A stretch of 64,000 nucleotides of DNA, from positions 23,748 through 87,747 of the forward strand of contig JAATGM010000035.1 of assembly GCA_015654675.1 (NCBI GenBank), read 5' to 3'. This stretch comes from Planctomycetota bacterium (GTDB taxonomy: Bacteria > Planctomycetota > Phycisphaerae > UBA1845 > UTPLA1). Positions within the stretch are counted from its first letter, which is position 1; each line of letters opens with the position of its first letter. Both the position numbers and the translations under genes were made by a program. The notes beneath the pieces were generated by a model, which saw only the letters and a program-made list of their open reading frames with translations, made no database searches and was not told the origin of the DNA. Shown piece after piece: positions 18,655 through 27,257 of the stretch.

Positions 18655-19323
18655 ATGCCCCGAACCGCCCGAGCCGCCGTCGGCGGAATCTGCTACCACG
18701 TCCTCAACCGCGGCAACGGCCGCGCCCGCGTCTTCCACAACGACGCCGACTATCGCGCCTTCCTCGACCTCATCGCCCAGGCCGCCGAACGCATCTCCAT
18801 GCGCGTCCCCGCCTTCTGCCTCATGCCAAACCACTTCCATCTGCTCCTTTGGCCCAGACACGACCAGGACCTCAGCCGCTTCATGCAATGGCTCCTCACC
18901 AGCCACGTCCGACGCCACCACCGCAAACGCCGAACCACCGGCCATGTGTGGCAGGGCCGCTTCAAGGCCTTTCCCATCCAGCAGGACAGCCATTTCCTCA
19001 CCGTCTGCCGCTATATCGAACGCAACCCGTTGCGTGCCGGCCTCGTCAATCACGCCGAACGCTGGCCCTGGTCGACCCTCGGAATCGCAACTCTTCCCGA
19101 CGCCCCCGTAATCCCCAGCACCGCGCCAATCGACCGCTCGCGCGATTGGATAACGCGCGTCAACCGCCCCGAATCCCCGGCCGAACTCAAGGCCCTGCGC
19201 CACTGCATCTTCCGCGGAACCCCCTACGGAACCCCAATCTGGACCGCCCGCATCGCCGACCGCCTCGACCTGCAATCCACACTAAACCCCCGCGGCCGCC
19301 CCAGAAACGATCCCAAGAAATAG
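18655..19323 (+). CDS. REP-associated tyrosine transposase (RAYT, Y1/IS200-like)
   Basis: The 222-residue protein has the Y1 HUH-nuclease fold: the HUH motif in FCLMPNHFHLLL (His60 and His62) and the catalytic tyrosine in VCRYIERNPLRAGLV (Tyr120). The GHVWQGRFKAF block between them is typical of RAYTs. The basic C-terminus RGRPRNDPKK is also common in this group. RAYTs cut and join single-stranded DNA and are linked to spread of REP palindromes; they are often domesticated single-copy genes. Related but imperfect flanking sequences occur on both sides (CTACTTTTTGACACG at 18613-18627 and CTACTTGACATG at 19371-19382). Its codon use resembles the chromosome average, unlike the patch that it interrupts. 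Confidence 0.9.
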   Translation: MPRTARAAVGGICYHVLNRGNGRARVFHNDADYRAFLDLIAQAAERISMRVPAFCLMPNHFHLLLWPRHDQDLSRFMQWLLTSHVRRHHRKRRTTGHVWQGRFKAFPIQQDSHFLTVCRYIERNPLRAGLVNHAERWPWSTLGIATLPDAPVIPSTAPIDRSRDWITRVNRPESPAELKALRHCIFRGTPYGTPIWTARIADRLDLQSTLNPRGRPRNDPKK

Positions 19324-19915
19324 AGTGTTCCGGATACCCGCTCTCCAACCTACCCATCAAAAAACGTCCGCTACTTGACATGACCAAACACAATACTAAC
19401 ATCCACGGAATGCCCCCGCCCGTAATGTCGGCGGCGCGGGAAATCGACGCCCTTATTGCGCTAATCCCCTCAGCGTTGGGACGTGCTAAAGGTGCGCCCA
19501 CGACGGCCGATCTTTGAAAACCGAATATGCGTGCCACATCAATCCGGCTCGCCGGCTTCCCGCCCGGGATCGGGACGCTCGTCTCACGCGTCTCATGAGA
19601 CGGCGTCTCACGACCCAGAGCCGAAATTACGCTGAACCTGCGCCGGCGAAGGGAATTGCGCGCAGATTCCGACAGGCGATGTCCAATGGAATCTCACGAA
19701 TCTCATCGCGCCTCAAGCGTCCGAATAACCAATTATCACTTTTATCACTGCCACATTCGGCGCGCTGGGAGTGCCCGATGGTCTCGGCGTCTTGACGTGC
19801 CGGATGCTAACCCCGGGATTCCCCGGGGGCCTGACATCCAGTTGAATTCTCATTTTGGGTTTTTGGTTGGTCGAATACCTGTCGCGTCCGGCCGATTCCT
19901 CAGCCCCCGCCCCGA
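19324..19915. other. 592-base region downstream of the transposase without a clear gene
   Basis: No convincing coding sequence. A 45-codon frame from 19380 has no supporting features. The stretch holds a TTGACA box at 19375-19380, repeated GTCTCAY words around a perfect palindrome (19589-19602), and a CCCCGGG-rich self-complementary run near 19810-19830. It may be a remnant of a mobile or REP-like region tied to the transposase. Confidence 0.5.
19589..19602. repeat. Perfect 14-base palindrome among GTCTCA repeats
   Basis: CGTCTCATGAGACG is self-complementary. It is flanked by further GTCTCAC words at 19581 and 19605 and by ATCTCACGAATCTCATC near 19693. Could be a REP-like or protein-binding site. 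Confidence 0.5.
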
Positions 19916-20245
19916 CTACTCATCCGGCTCAATAGTGACCGTCAAACTCGCCGACTGGAACTGCTCCAGATAAAGCTCGGCCCGCTCCTTGTGCGTCACC
20001 AGCACCAGCGCACATCCCTGCTCATGCGCCTCGACCGTCCGCTGGATCGACTCCTGCTCGCTCAAATGCGTCAGGTTCAGCAGCGTCACGATCACATGTT
20101 CAAAGGTGTTCCGGTCATCGTTGTGCAGGATGACCTTGTAAGGCGGCAGCAGCTTCGGCTTATCAACCTGCGGCCGCGCCTTGGAAAGGGACTTCTGGAT
20201 GGTCGCTGTCGAACTTGAATCGGTGCCGAGAACTTTTTCCGCCAT
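19916..20245 (-). CDS. clpS: ClpS, adaptor of the ClpAP protease
   Basis: The 109-residue protein has the ClpS core after a disordered 30-residue N-terminus: PPYKVILHNDDRNTFEHVI (about residues 34-52), the helix with AHEQGCALVLVTHKERAELY, and LTVTIEPDE at the end. ClpS binds proteins with destabilising N-terminal residues and hands them to the Clp ATPase. The Asn-Asp-Asp loop that recognises the N-degron amino group is intact. The gene stands alone and divergent from the DUF58 gene. A possible promoter lies 42-71 bases upstream. Confidence 0.92.
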   Translation of the reverse strand: MAEKVLGTDSSSTATIQKSLSKARPQVDKPKLLPPYKVILHNDDRNTFEHVIVTLLNLTHLSEQESIQRTVEAHEQGCALVLVTHKERAELYLEQFQSASLTVTIEPDE

Positions 20246-20286
20246 GCAATAGCGCTCCCGTCAACCAACCCGGATCAGATAAGCCC

Positions 20287-20316
20287 AGTATAACATCGGC
20301 ACAAGCCCGCCCGCAA
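20287..20316 (-). promoter_or_regulatory. Possible clpS promoter
   Basis: On the minus strand: TTGCGG (20316-20311), an 18-base spacer and TATACT (20292-20287). The predicted leader is about 35 bases and contains GGGAG before the clpS start. Confidence 0.4.
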
Positions 20317-20470
20317 GCCGCCCGACCAGCAGGTCGCAACTCGCAGGCCGCTCCAAAGGCCGGCCGCCACCCGCACCAGCTCCCCGCCCTCGCCCCCAAT
20401 CTGCCCCCCAGTTATTCTAGTTCCGGCTGCGCCCCCTGTGCCGCGCCAAATTGGCCTGAGCCCGCCTCCC

Positions 20471-21379
20471 ATGCCGAAAACTGCAACTTCAACTGCCGCC
20501 GAAATCAAGCTTCTCGACCCCGAATTCATGACCCGCCTCGAGCAGCTCGAAATCGTCTCGCGCAAAATCTTCGCCGGCAAAACCAAGGGCGAGCGCAAAA
20601 GTCCGCGCAAGGGCGAGTCCGTCGAGTTCGCCGACTACCGCCCCTACGTCATCGGCGACGACCTCCGCTTCCTCGACTGGAACATCTACGCCCGCCTCGA
20701 CGCACTATTCCTCCGCCTGTTTCTGGAAGAAGAAGACCTCAACGTCACCGTCCTCGTCGACGTCAGCAAGAGCATGGACTTCGGCGAACCGGCCAAGGGC
20801 CTCTACGCCCGCCGCGTCGCCGCCGCCGTCGCCTACATCGGCCTCGTCAACTACGACCGCGTCAACGTCTACGCCTACGCCCACCGCATCGTCGGCGCCG
20901 TCCGTGGCCTGCGCGGCCGCCGCCAGGCCAGCCGCATCGTCAGCTTCCTGCAGGACACCCCCGTCGGCGGCGCGACCGCCTTCCCCGAGGCCGCCCGCCA
21001 GTTCGCCTTGCAACACACGCAAAAAGGCGTCGTCCTCATCATCAGCGACTTCCTCGACAAGAACGGCTACGAAGAAGGCATCCGCTATCTTCTCGGACGC
21101 CGCATCGACGGCTACGTCCTGCAAATACTGGCACCCCAGGAAGTGGACCCCGAACTAGCCGGCGACCTGCGACTCGTAGACTGCGAAGACGGCGACCACG
21201 CCGAAATCACCATCTCCCGCCCCCTGCTCACGCGCTACAAAGCCAACCTGGAGTCCTACTGCAAAGAACTCCGCGACTACACCGTCCGCCGGGGAATGAC
21301 CTACCTGCTAGCCACCACCAAAGTCCCCTTCGACCAACTGGTAATCAGCTACCTACGCCAACGCGGCCTGATCCGCTGA
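20471..21379 (+). CDS. DUF58 domain protein (MoxR-associated, von Willebrand A-like)
   Basis: The 302-residue protein contains the DUF58 signature FADYRPYVIGDDLRFLDWNIYAR (its central part FADYRPY...LDW) and then a VWA-like region beginning with VTVLVDVSKSMDFG, a MIDAS-type DxSxS metal site. The ending VISYLRQRGLIR is family-like. In most genomes this gene sits with a MoxR AAA ATPase and VWA/BatA membrane proteins; none is adjacent here. Start chosen at the ATG at 20471, without a clear Shine-Dalgarno site. Probably a cytoplasmic chaperone-type factor. Confidence 0.85.
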   Translation: MPKTATSTAAEIKLLDPEFMTRLEQLEIVSRKIFAGKTKGERKSPRKGESVEFADYRPYVIGDDLRFLDWNIYARLDALFLRLFLEEEDLNVTVLVDVSKSMDFGEPAKGLYARRVAAAVAYIGLVNYDRVNVYAYAHRIVGAVRGLRGRRQASRIVSFLQDTPVGGATAFPEAARQFALQHTQKGVVLIISDFLDKNGYEEGIRYLLGRRIDGYVLQILAPQEVDPELAGDLRLVDCEDGDHAEITISRPLLTRYKANLESYCKELRDYTVRRGMTYLLATTKVPFDQLVISYLRQRGLIR

Positions 21380-21392
21380 CAATACCGAGCAA

Positions 21393-22427
21393 CTAAGCTA
21401 GATCCGAAAGCTGCTCTAGAACCGGTGGCGCCAATGGACTCATCCACGCGCGTACTAACAACTCCGCCTCCGCCCGCGTCAGCGAAAATTGAACGCACTC
21501 ATCAGTGTCCGCCGCGATAACTGAAATCGTCTCATTCTCGCCCGAGTCGATCAACCAGAGCGCCGCCGCATTCGCCGCGAACAGGTGCCGCGTCCATCGC
21601 CGAGAAAACAACCTGCACCGCCGAGACAGCAGCCCGGCAGGCGCTACGAAAAACTGTCGTGAGCCGACGCTCAAGATCATCCATACAATGAACAGCGCGA
21701 ATGACACGCTGAATGCGAGTTGAATGTAATTCGCTGGATTGAAAAGCCCCCGCAAGACAGAAAAATTGATTCCGAAGAACAGAAGAGTTGGTAACGTTCG
21801 CTCCGACCCAAACACCTGCCGCCCCAGGCGCCGAATCCAAACCACAATTCCAAGACCGACAGCTACCCCACTCCCGGCGTCCGACACGGGATCGTCCTCG
21901 TTGGTTGCCGCCTGCAACGCACGAAACCCTTCGTCGAGTTCGTCCAGTCGTCGCGGTTCAAACTCTATCTCGATCACCTCGCCGCGAGGCGCCCATTTGC
22001 ACCCAAAGCCCTGAAGCACGACGACCTCCGGTGGCCTCCCACGCCGCATCATCTCGCGCTGAATCGTCCCAAATTCTCCACGCGCGCCCCACGTCCTCCA
22101 ATCTTCGCGGATGGCTGCGATCAGCAATTCAATCGGACCCTCCCATCGTTCCGAGAAGATCGTCCGAATCCGGTCACGAGCGCGCCGCCGGAACTGCCAC
22201 AGCGAAAATTGAGACGTCAACACGACGATCCCCAGCCCCACAAGTAACTGAGTCTTCCCCGGAAAGCCGTACGTCGCAAACCACCACACCCCCACAAGCA
22301 GACTCCCTAACCCCACTAGCAACGCCGGCGTCCAATACGGATCAGGCGTGGCGAAATAATCCGGTCCAAGCTGAACCACGCTCACGCGAGCTTCAACTCC
22401 GTCCGCCTTATCCGCCGACTCCACCAC
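21393..22427 (-). CDS. Paralogous membrane protein family, copy A (last gene of operon)
   Basis: 344 residues, no named family that I recognise. The layout matches three genes upstream: soluble N-terminus, a helix pair (ALLVGLGSLLVGVWWFATYG, TQLLVGLGIVVLTS), a basic segment (FRRRARDRIR), a middle soluble domain with EFEPRRLDELDEGFRAL, a second helix pair, then a segment beginning FFVAPAGLLSRR and the family ending ELLVRAWMSPLAPPVLEQLSDLA. The second soluble part (x-V-x-P-x-G-[VL] followed by basic residues) recalls bacterial PH/YcxB-like domains, but this is a weak impression. It is the most divergent copy. It lies 14 bases after copy B and would be co-transcribed. Confidence 0.7.
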   Translation of the reverse strand: MVESADKADGVEARVSVVQLGPDYFATPDPYWTPALLVGLGSLLVGVWWFATYGFPGKTQLLVGLGIVVLTSQFSLWQFRRRARDRIRTIFSERWEGPIELLIAAIREDWRTWGARGEFGTIQREMMRRGRPPEVVVLQGFGCKWAPRGEVIEIEFEPRRLDELDEGFRALQAATNEDDPVSDAGSGVAVGLGIVVWIRRLGRQVFGSERTLPTLLFFGINFSVLRGLFNPANYIQLAFSVSFALFIVWMILSVGSRQFFVAPAGLLSRRCRLFSRRWTRHLFAANAAALWLIDSGENETISVIAADTDECVQFSLTRAEAELLVRAWMSPLAPPVLEQLSDLA

Positions 22428-22441
22428 GCGCCAAGACTCTC

Positions 22442-23470
22442 CTAAGCCAGATCTCCCAACCGCTCCAACTCCGGCGTTTCCGCCTCACTCAACCACGCCC
22501 GCAACAGCATCTCACATTCGATGCCGTTGAGCCCGATCAATTCACTACCCAGTCCGCTCCGTAAGAGCGCTCTCCAGGCACGCCGTCCGCCCCTCTTCCC
22601 GCGCCAAACCACGACAACCGAATCATTTCGACTGAATAACTTGCGCCGCCACGCCTTCCCGGTACCGCGCGACTTGCGAACCAGAACTCCGCCCGGCACC
22701 AGAAACATCTGCCGCTCATCTAGAAGCGCACGCTCGAATTGAACGCCCAGCCAGACCAGGAGAATGCTCCCGCCGATCACCTTCGGTGCGAGCCCACCCG
22801 CGTTCAACAGCATCACCATCGAAAACGCCACCGTGAAAATATCGACGATAATCCTCCCCAGCCGATCCGACTGCAGCGACCAGCGCCGCGAACTGCCGTC
22901 GAGGTTGCCATTCTCCGCCCGCTCGAAATCAATCGCCTCGACAAACCGCTGAAATCCCTCGTCCATCGATTCGAGCTTGACCGGCTCAAACACCGACGAA
23001 ACCGGCACGATTGGCACAACGTCATCGGTCGCACAAACCCGAATCGCTCGCCCGGCCATTCCCTCGCGCACCATCCGAAGCCCGAGCTCGTCCGCCATCG
23101 CTGAGATCGTCCAGCTTCCAATCGGACGCCCCGAGGCTCCCAGAATCGCTCCAATATCAACCAGGCGCGCATCTCCCGGACCCCAGTACTCGTCCATTGC
23201 AGCCCGAAATCTCCGCCGCCGCTGCCAGCGATCGAACCCGAACACGCCGAATGCCGTCAACGGCAGCACGCAGATCGCCACCATGACAACCGCGATCGAC
23301 ATATCGAATAGCCAGATGGCGAGTAGCACCGAAATCCCAAGCACCACGAGCAGCCCGACCCAGACAACCGCAATACCTGCCTGCGCCTCGCCCGCCGCCG
23401 CAGCATCCCACCGAACCTCAATCAAGCGCGGCGATGCCGCCGGCACGGACGCATCCACACCCTCGCTCAT
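22442..23470 (-). CDS. Paralogous membrane protein family, copy B
   Basis: 342 residues with the same architecture as its neighbours: helix pair near residues 31-80 (VVWVGLLVVLGISVLLAIWL and VVMVAICVLPLTAFGVF), a basic stop-transfer WQRRRRFR, a middle domain with VFEPVKLESMDEGFQRF, a second helix pair, the box FLVPGGVLVRKSRG and the terminal LLRAWLSEAETPELERLGDLA. Its ATG overlaps the stop of copy C (23467-23470), so translation is probably coupled. Function unknown. Confidence 0.7.
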   Translation of the reverse strand: MSEGVDASVPAASPRLIEVRWDAAAAGEAQAGIAVVWVGLLVVLGISVLLAIWLFDMSIAVVMVAICVLPLTAFGVFGFDRWQRRRRFRAAMDEYWGPGDARLVDIGAILGASGRPIGSWTISAMADELGLRMVREGMAGRAIRVCATDDVVPIVPVSSVFEPVKLESMDEGFQRFVEAIDFERAENGNLDGSSRRWSLQSDRLGRIIVDIFTVAFSMVMLLNAGGLAPKVIGGSILLVWLGVQFERALLDERQMFLVPGGVLVRKSRGTGKAWRRKLFSRNDSVVVVWRGKRGGRRAWRALLRSGLGSELIGLNGIECEMLLRAWLSEAETPELERLGDLA

Positions 23471-24525
23471 ACCAAATCACTCAACATCCCCGCCTCCGGC
23501 GGCTCCAACGGACTCAACCACGCCCGCAGCAGCAATTCAAGCTCCGCCATCGTGCAGTTTCGCTCAAACCGTAAGTCCGGCTCCGCAACGATGACATGCC
23601 ACAGTCCTCTCACCTCGCGAAAAGCACACAAGACGGCACGACTCCGCGCCAACACTTCCACCTTCCACGCCTTGCGCCGCCAACGCCGCGAGCGAACGGC
23701 CACGCCGCCCGGAATCACCAACCACTGCGTCGACGAATCCGACCAACTCTTCGAAGACCTCAGCATCCACCACGCCGCAATAATCGGCCACGCAAGCACA
23801 ACATACGCAAATCGCGTAGCCCGAGCCGCACTGATCATCATTTGAAGCGTGAAGATCGCAGCGAATACGAATCCGATCCACCCTCCGGACTGGCGAAAGC
23901 GGGCACGCATCTTCCGAATCACCCGCCGCTCCTCGCCCGTTTGAGCAGCGCCGTTATCGCCTGGCGGCCCGCGACAAACATCCGCAAGTTCTTCAAACGC
24001 ATCGCTCGTCTCGTCAAGCGGAATCGGCTCAAACGGAACAACCAGCGCTTCCACCGGATTCGCATCCACCGGAGCACCGAGTCGCAGCGTCACATTGCGT
24101 CCGCCCCCGGATAGAACTTCGGTCACGAGTCGTCCTAATAGCTGCGCTATGGGCGGCCCGCCTTCTTCGCTGATCACCCTCCGAATCCAGACTCCCACGT
24201 CGCTGTCCCGACTGCTCGCAATAATCGAATCACCGCGACGAACGATGTGCCGGTCATACACGAAAAAAGATCCCAGGATCGCGAATGCGACCGAACCGCC
24301 CACCACGTACTGCCACAGCAGCGACAGGTTCACCAACACCACGATCAATACGATCGTCCCCGGAATCAGCAGTAGCAGCGTCAACCCAGCGCCCGTCCCC
24401 CACCGCCGCATACTCATCTGGCGCTGCGTCTCGAGCGCGTCCCGCGGAACATCGATCAGCGCGCCAATCGGCTGCATCCCAGCCGCGGGCTCGGTGCTCT
24501 GCGCATCGCCGACTCGCATCATCAC
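23467..24525 (-). CDS. Paralogous membrane protein family, copy C
   Basis: 352 residues. The order is N-terminal soluble segment, helix pair (GLTLLLLIPGTIVLIVVLV; YVVGGSVAFAILGSFFVY), a middle domain with PFEPIPLDETSDAFEEL, ERRVIRKMRARFRQSGGW, a second helix pair, WLVIPGGVAVRSRR, and the end LLRAWLSPLEPPEAGMLSDLV. The last 20 residues are nearly identical to copy D, so C and D are the closest pair. Spaced 40 bases from copy D. Confidence 0.7.
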   Translation of the reverse strand: MMMRVGDAQSTEPAAGMQPIGALIDVPRDALETQRQMSMRRWGTGAGLTLLLLIPGTIVLIVVLVNLSLLWQYVVGGSVAFAILGSFFVYDRHIVRRGDSIIASSRDSDVGVWIRRVISEEGGPPIAQLLGRLVTEVLSGGGRNVTLRLGAPVDANPVEALVVPFEPIPLDETSDAFEELADVCRGPPGDNGAAQTGEERRVIRKMRARFRQSGGWIGFVFAAIFTLQMMISAARATRFAYVVLAWPIIAAWWMLRSSKSWSDSSTQWLVIPGGVAVRSRRWRRKAWKVEVLARSRAVLCAFREVRGLWHVIVAEPDLRFERNCTMAELELLLRAWLSPLEPPEAGMLSDLV

Positions 24526-24565
24526 GTCACGCGAATAACCAGGGGCCTACTCTGCCACTCTCTTC

Positions 24566-25636
24566 TCAAGTTAAATCACTCAACATCCCCGCTTCCGGCG
24601 GCTCAAGCGGACTCAACCACGCCCGCAACAGCATCTCCGTCTCCGCCCGCGTAAAGGCCCGCGCCGCCCGCAGCCCCGCCCCACTCACCATCACCATCCA
24701 AAGCTTCCGGGGCAGCGTGTACGCACACAACACGCTCTCGCGCCGCGAATACACCGTCACATCCCAGTCGTGCGTCCCGCGCCGCGCCCGCCGCACCGCC
24801 ACCCCGCCCGGAACCGCAAACCACTGGTTCGATCGAAACCCGCTCCCCGACAGTCGCATCACCCACATCGCGATGACCGCCGTCCACACAAACAGCCCAA
24901 CCGAAATCCGCCCAAACCGCGCCAGCTCGACGAAATACCGCGCCGAAAAAACCGCAGCCATCACCAGCGGTCCCCACCCGCCAAACTGCCGCAGCCGCGA
25001 CTTCAACCGCCGGATCGACCGCCGCTCGCCTGCCGTCTGCGCCGGCCCCTCGCCGGCCGTTGCCGCTCCATCCTCGCTCGCCTCCATCAACTCGACGAAC
25101 GCATCTTCCGCCTCATCCAGCACCACCGGCTCAAACCGATGAACAATCGGATCAATCCCAATCGCCAACTTCGACTTGCACACCCGAATCGTCGCCCCCA
25201 CCAGACCGGCCGCGACAATCTGCCCGAAACATTCGGCGATCATGACATCCGCCGCGGCCGGCTTCTTCACGCCCAACGCCGCCGTTACCCAAGTCCCAGG
25301 GTCGCCGCGCTTTTGCGCCGCAACAAACTCGCGAACCCGCCGCTTCGCCCGTCGCGTTAGCCACATCAACAACCAGATCAGCAGCCCGCCGGCAACAGAA
25401 AAGCCCACGATCCGAAACACGAGCGAAACCTGGCTCAGCAGGAACGTCAGGAAAGCCAGAAGCGGCACCACCAGAAACAACCCAACCGCAACCCCCTTCA
25501 CTAATCGAACTCCGCTGAAGTGCGTCTGCGACTCGGCCACGTCAAAATCAATCTGTGACAGCGTCCCCGGCGCGCCCTCCGCTGCCTCCGCTCCGCCCTC
25601 GTCTTCTGCCAAATCCTCAATCAACCCATCACCCAC
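24566..25636 (-). CDS. Paralogous membrane protein family, copy D (first gene of operon)
   Basis: The open frame extends to 25771, into uvrC, but a GTG at 25636 gives 356 residues, in line with the other three copies, and clears the divergent uvrC gene. Features: acidic N-terminus, helix pair (VGLFLVVPLLAFLTFLL; IVGFSVAGGLLIWLLMWL), basic RRAKRRVREF, middle domain with RFEPVVLDEAEDAFVEL, ERRSIRRLKSRLRQFGGW, second helix pair, WFAVPGGVAVRRARR, and the terminal LLRAWLSPLEPPEAGMLSDLT. No known family recognised. Confidence 0.65.
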   Translation of the reverse strand: MGDGLIEDLAEDEGGAEAAEGAPGTLSQIDFDVAESQTHFSGVRLVKGVAVGLFLVVPLLAFLTFLLSQVSLVFRIVGFSVAGGLLIWLLMWLTRRAKRRVREFVAAQKRGDPGTWVTAALGVKKPAAADVMIAECFGQIVAAGLVGATIRVCKSKLAIGIDPIVHRFEPVVLDEAEDAFVELMEASEDGAATAGEGPAQTAGERRSIRRLKSRLRQFGGWGPLVMAAVFSARYFVELARFGRISVGLFVWTAVIAMWVMRLSGSGFRSNQWFAVPGGVAVRRARRGTHDWDVTVYSRRESVLCAYTLPRKLWMVMVSGAGLRAARAFTRAETEMLLRAWLSPLEPPEAGMLSDLT

Positions 25637-25676
25637 ATCGCAACCGCCACTCCGTCGCCATCCACCCGATCCCGAA

Positions 25677-25685
25677 TAGAATACA
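25677..25685. promoter_or_regulatory. TAGAATACA box, possible bidirectional promoter of uvrC and the membrane-protein operon
   Basis: On the + strand TAGAAT (25677-25682) ends six bases before the uvrC GTG. On the minus strand the same bases give TGTATTCTA, with TATTCT as a -10 for copy D. The same nine bases recur at 30434 and 32055. Confidence 0.4.
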
Positions 25686-25688
25686 AGC

Positions 25689-27209
25689 GTGTCCGACCCC
25701 CATTCCATCCCCCTCCCCCAGCTCGACCCGCGTATCACCGCCCTGCGCGAAAAAATCGCCCACCTCCCCAAGTCACCCGGCGTCTACCTCATGAAAGACC
25801 CCGCCGGCGTCGTCCTCTATGTCGGAAAAGCCAAGGACCTCCGCTCGCGCGTCGCCAGCTACTTCCAGGACGCCGCCGACCTCCTCACCTCCCGCGGCCC
25901 CGAAATCTCCCGCATGGCCGCCAAGGTCATCGACTTCGACTTCCTCGAATGCGAAACCGAAGTCGACGCCCTCCTCACCGAAAACCGCCTCATCAAGGAC
26001 ATCCAGCCCGAGTTCAACGCCCGCCTCAAGGACGACAAAAGCTTCCCCTACCTCGAAATCACCACCAGCGACGACTTCCCCGGCGTCTTCGTCACCCGCA
26101 CCCCGCGCCTCAAGGGCAGCAAGCTCTACGGCCCCTTCACCACCGCCGGCGGCCTGCGCGACGCGGTCAACGCCCTGCAGAAAGTCTTCAAATTCCGCAC
26201 CTGCGAACTCGAAATCCGCGCCGACGACGACAAGCGCCGCTTCTTCCGTCCCTGTCTGCTCTACTCCATCAATCAGTGCACCGCCCCCTGCGCCGACCGC
26301 GTCACCCCTGAAGATTACGCCGCCGACATCGACCGGCTGAAGCGCTTCCTCGCCAGCAAGCGCAGTGTCGTCATGCGCCAGATGGAAAAAGAGATGCAGG
26401 CCGCTGCCGCCGAACTCCGCTTTGAAGACGCCGCCCACCTCCGCGACCGCATGAAGGCCCTCCAAAACCTGAATCTCGCCGGCGACGTCGACGAGCACGT
26501 CCAGCCCGAGGTCTTCTACATCGACCCGCGCGAAGGCCTCGAACGCCTCGCCAAAGTCCTCGAGCTCGAAGCCGCCCCGCGCATCCTCGAAGGCATCGAC
26601 ATCGCCAATCTCCAAGGCGGCGAGTCAGTCGGCTCCCTCGTCTGCTTCATCGACGGCGTCCCCTTCAAGTCCGGCTACAAGCGCTTCCGCATCAAGACAG
26701 TCGAAGGCCAGGACGACTACGCCATGATCCGCGAGGTCGTCACCCGCCGTTACCGCCACGCCGGTGAGGGCGAAGAGCTCTACCCCGACGTCGTCCTCAT
26801 CGACGGCGGCCTCGGCCAGCTCCACGCCGCCATGGCCGCCTTCACCGACATGTTCATCAAGCCCCCCATGGTCATCTCGCTCGCCAAGCGCGAGGAAGAG
26901 ATCTATATCCAGGCCAAGAGCCGCCCCATCAAGCTGCCACGCAACGACCCCGCCCTCCGCCTCCTCCAACAAATCCGCGACGAAGCCCACCGCTTCGCGC
27001 AACACTACCACCACATCCTGCGCCGCAAGAAAATGTTCGACGAAGACGTAGCCGCCGGCCGAAAACCCCCAAGAGCCGCACGCGGCAAAATCCCGCGCCG
27101 CCCAACCGCAGACCTGTCGGCGACAGAAAATGCAATCGAACCGCAGCCACCACCCGCACAAATAGACCCCGACCCACCCGAAGACCAAACCCCACACCCG
27201 GATGAATAA
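25689..27209 (+). CDS. uvrC: UvrC excinuclease subunit without the C-terminal helix-hairpin-helix domain
   Basis: 506 residues against about 600 for typical UvrC. The N-terminal GIY-YIG nuclease (GVYLMKD at 31, LYVGKA at 43) makes the 3' incision. A UVR motif that contacts UvrB follows (MEKEMQAAAAELRFEDAAHLRD). The RNase H-like second nuclease keeps its acidic and His residues in LEGIDIANLQG, QDDYAMIREV, VLIDGGLGQL and RDEAHRFAQ. After HHILRRKKMFD the tandem HhH DNA-binding domain is absent, replaced by a Pro-rich tail of about 65 residues. GTG start, six bases after a -10-like box, no Shine-Dalgarno. It should still join UvrAB-dependent nucleotide excision repair, perhaps with altered DNA binding. 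Confidence 0.92.
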   Translation: MSDPHSIPLPQLDPRITALREKIAHLPKSPGVYLMKDPAGVVLYVGKAKDLRSRVASYFQDAADLLTSRGPEISRMAAKVIDFDFLECETEVDALLTENRLIKDIQPEFNARLKDDKSFPYLEITTSDDFPGVFVTRTPRLKGSKLYGPFTTAGGLRDAVNALQKVFKFRTCELEIRADDDKRRFFRPCLLYSINQCTAPCADRVTPEDYAADIDRLKRFLASKRSVVMRQMEKEMQAAAAELRFEDAAHLRDRMKALQNLNLAGDVDEHVQPEVFYIDPREGLERLAKVLELEAAPRILEGIDIANLQGGESVGSLVCFIDGVPFKSGYKRFRIKTVEGQDDYAMIREVVTRRYRHAGEGEELYPDVVLIDGGLGQLHAAMAAFTDMFIKPPMVISLAKREEEIYIQAKSRPIKLPRNDPALRLLQQIRDEAHRFAQHYHHILRRKKMFDEDVAAGRKPPRAARGKIPRRPTADLSATENAIEPQPPPAQIDPDPPEDQTPHPDE

Positions 27210-27257
27210 GGCAAGCAGGACGGGTATCAGTGGGTGGCGCAGGCAACTGCGGATGAC

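Noticed and set aside
18655..19111. Continuation of the exported-protein frame through the transposase gene
   Set aside because: The sequence becomes Pro/Ser/Thr/Ala-only, which is the off-frame reading of the RAYT gene. The transposase frame has all its motifs.
19375..19516. TTGACA box followed by a 45-codon frame
   Set aside because: The -10 at proper spacing (TAACAT) is weak and the peptide has no recognisable feature or upstream ribosome-binding site.
25637..25771. Upstream extension of membrane protein copy D into uvrC
   Set aside because: The extra 45 residues are Gly/Arg/Trp-rich and antisense to uvrC's N-terminus. The GTG at 25636 gives the family's usual length.
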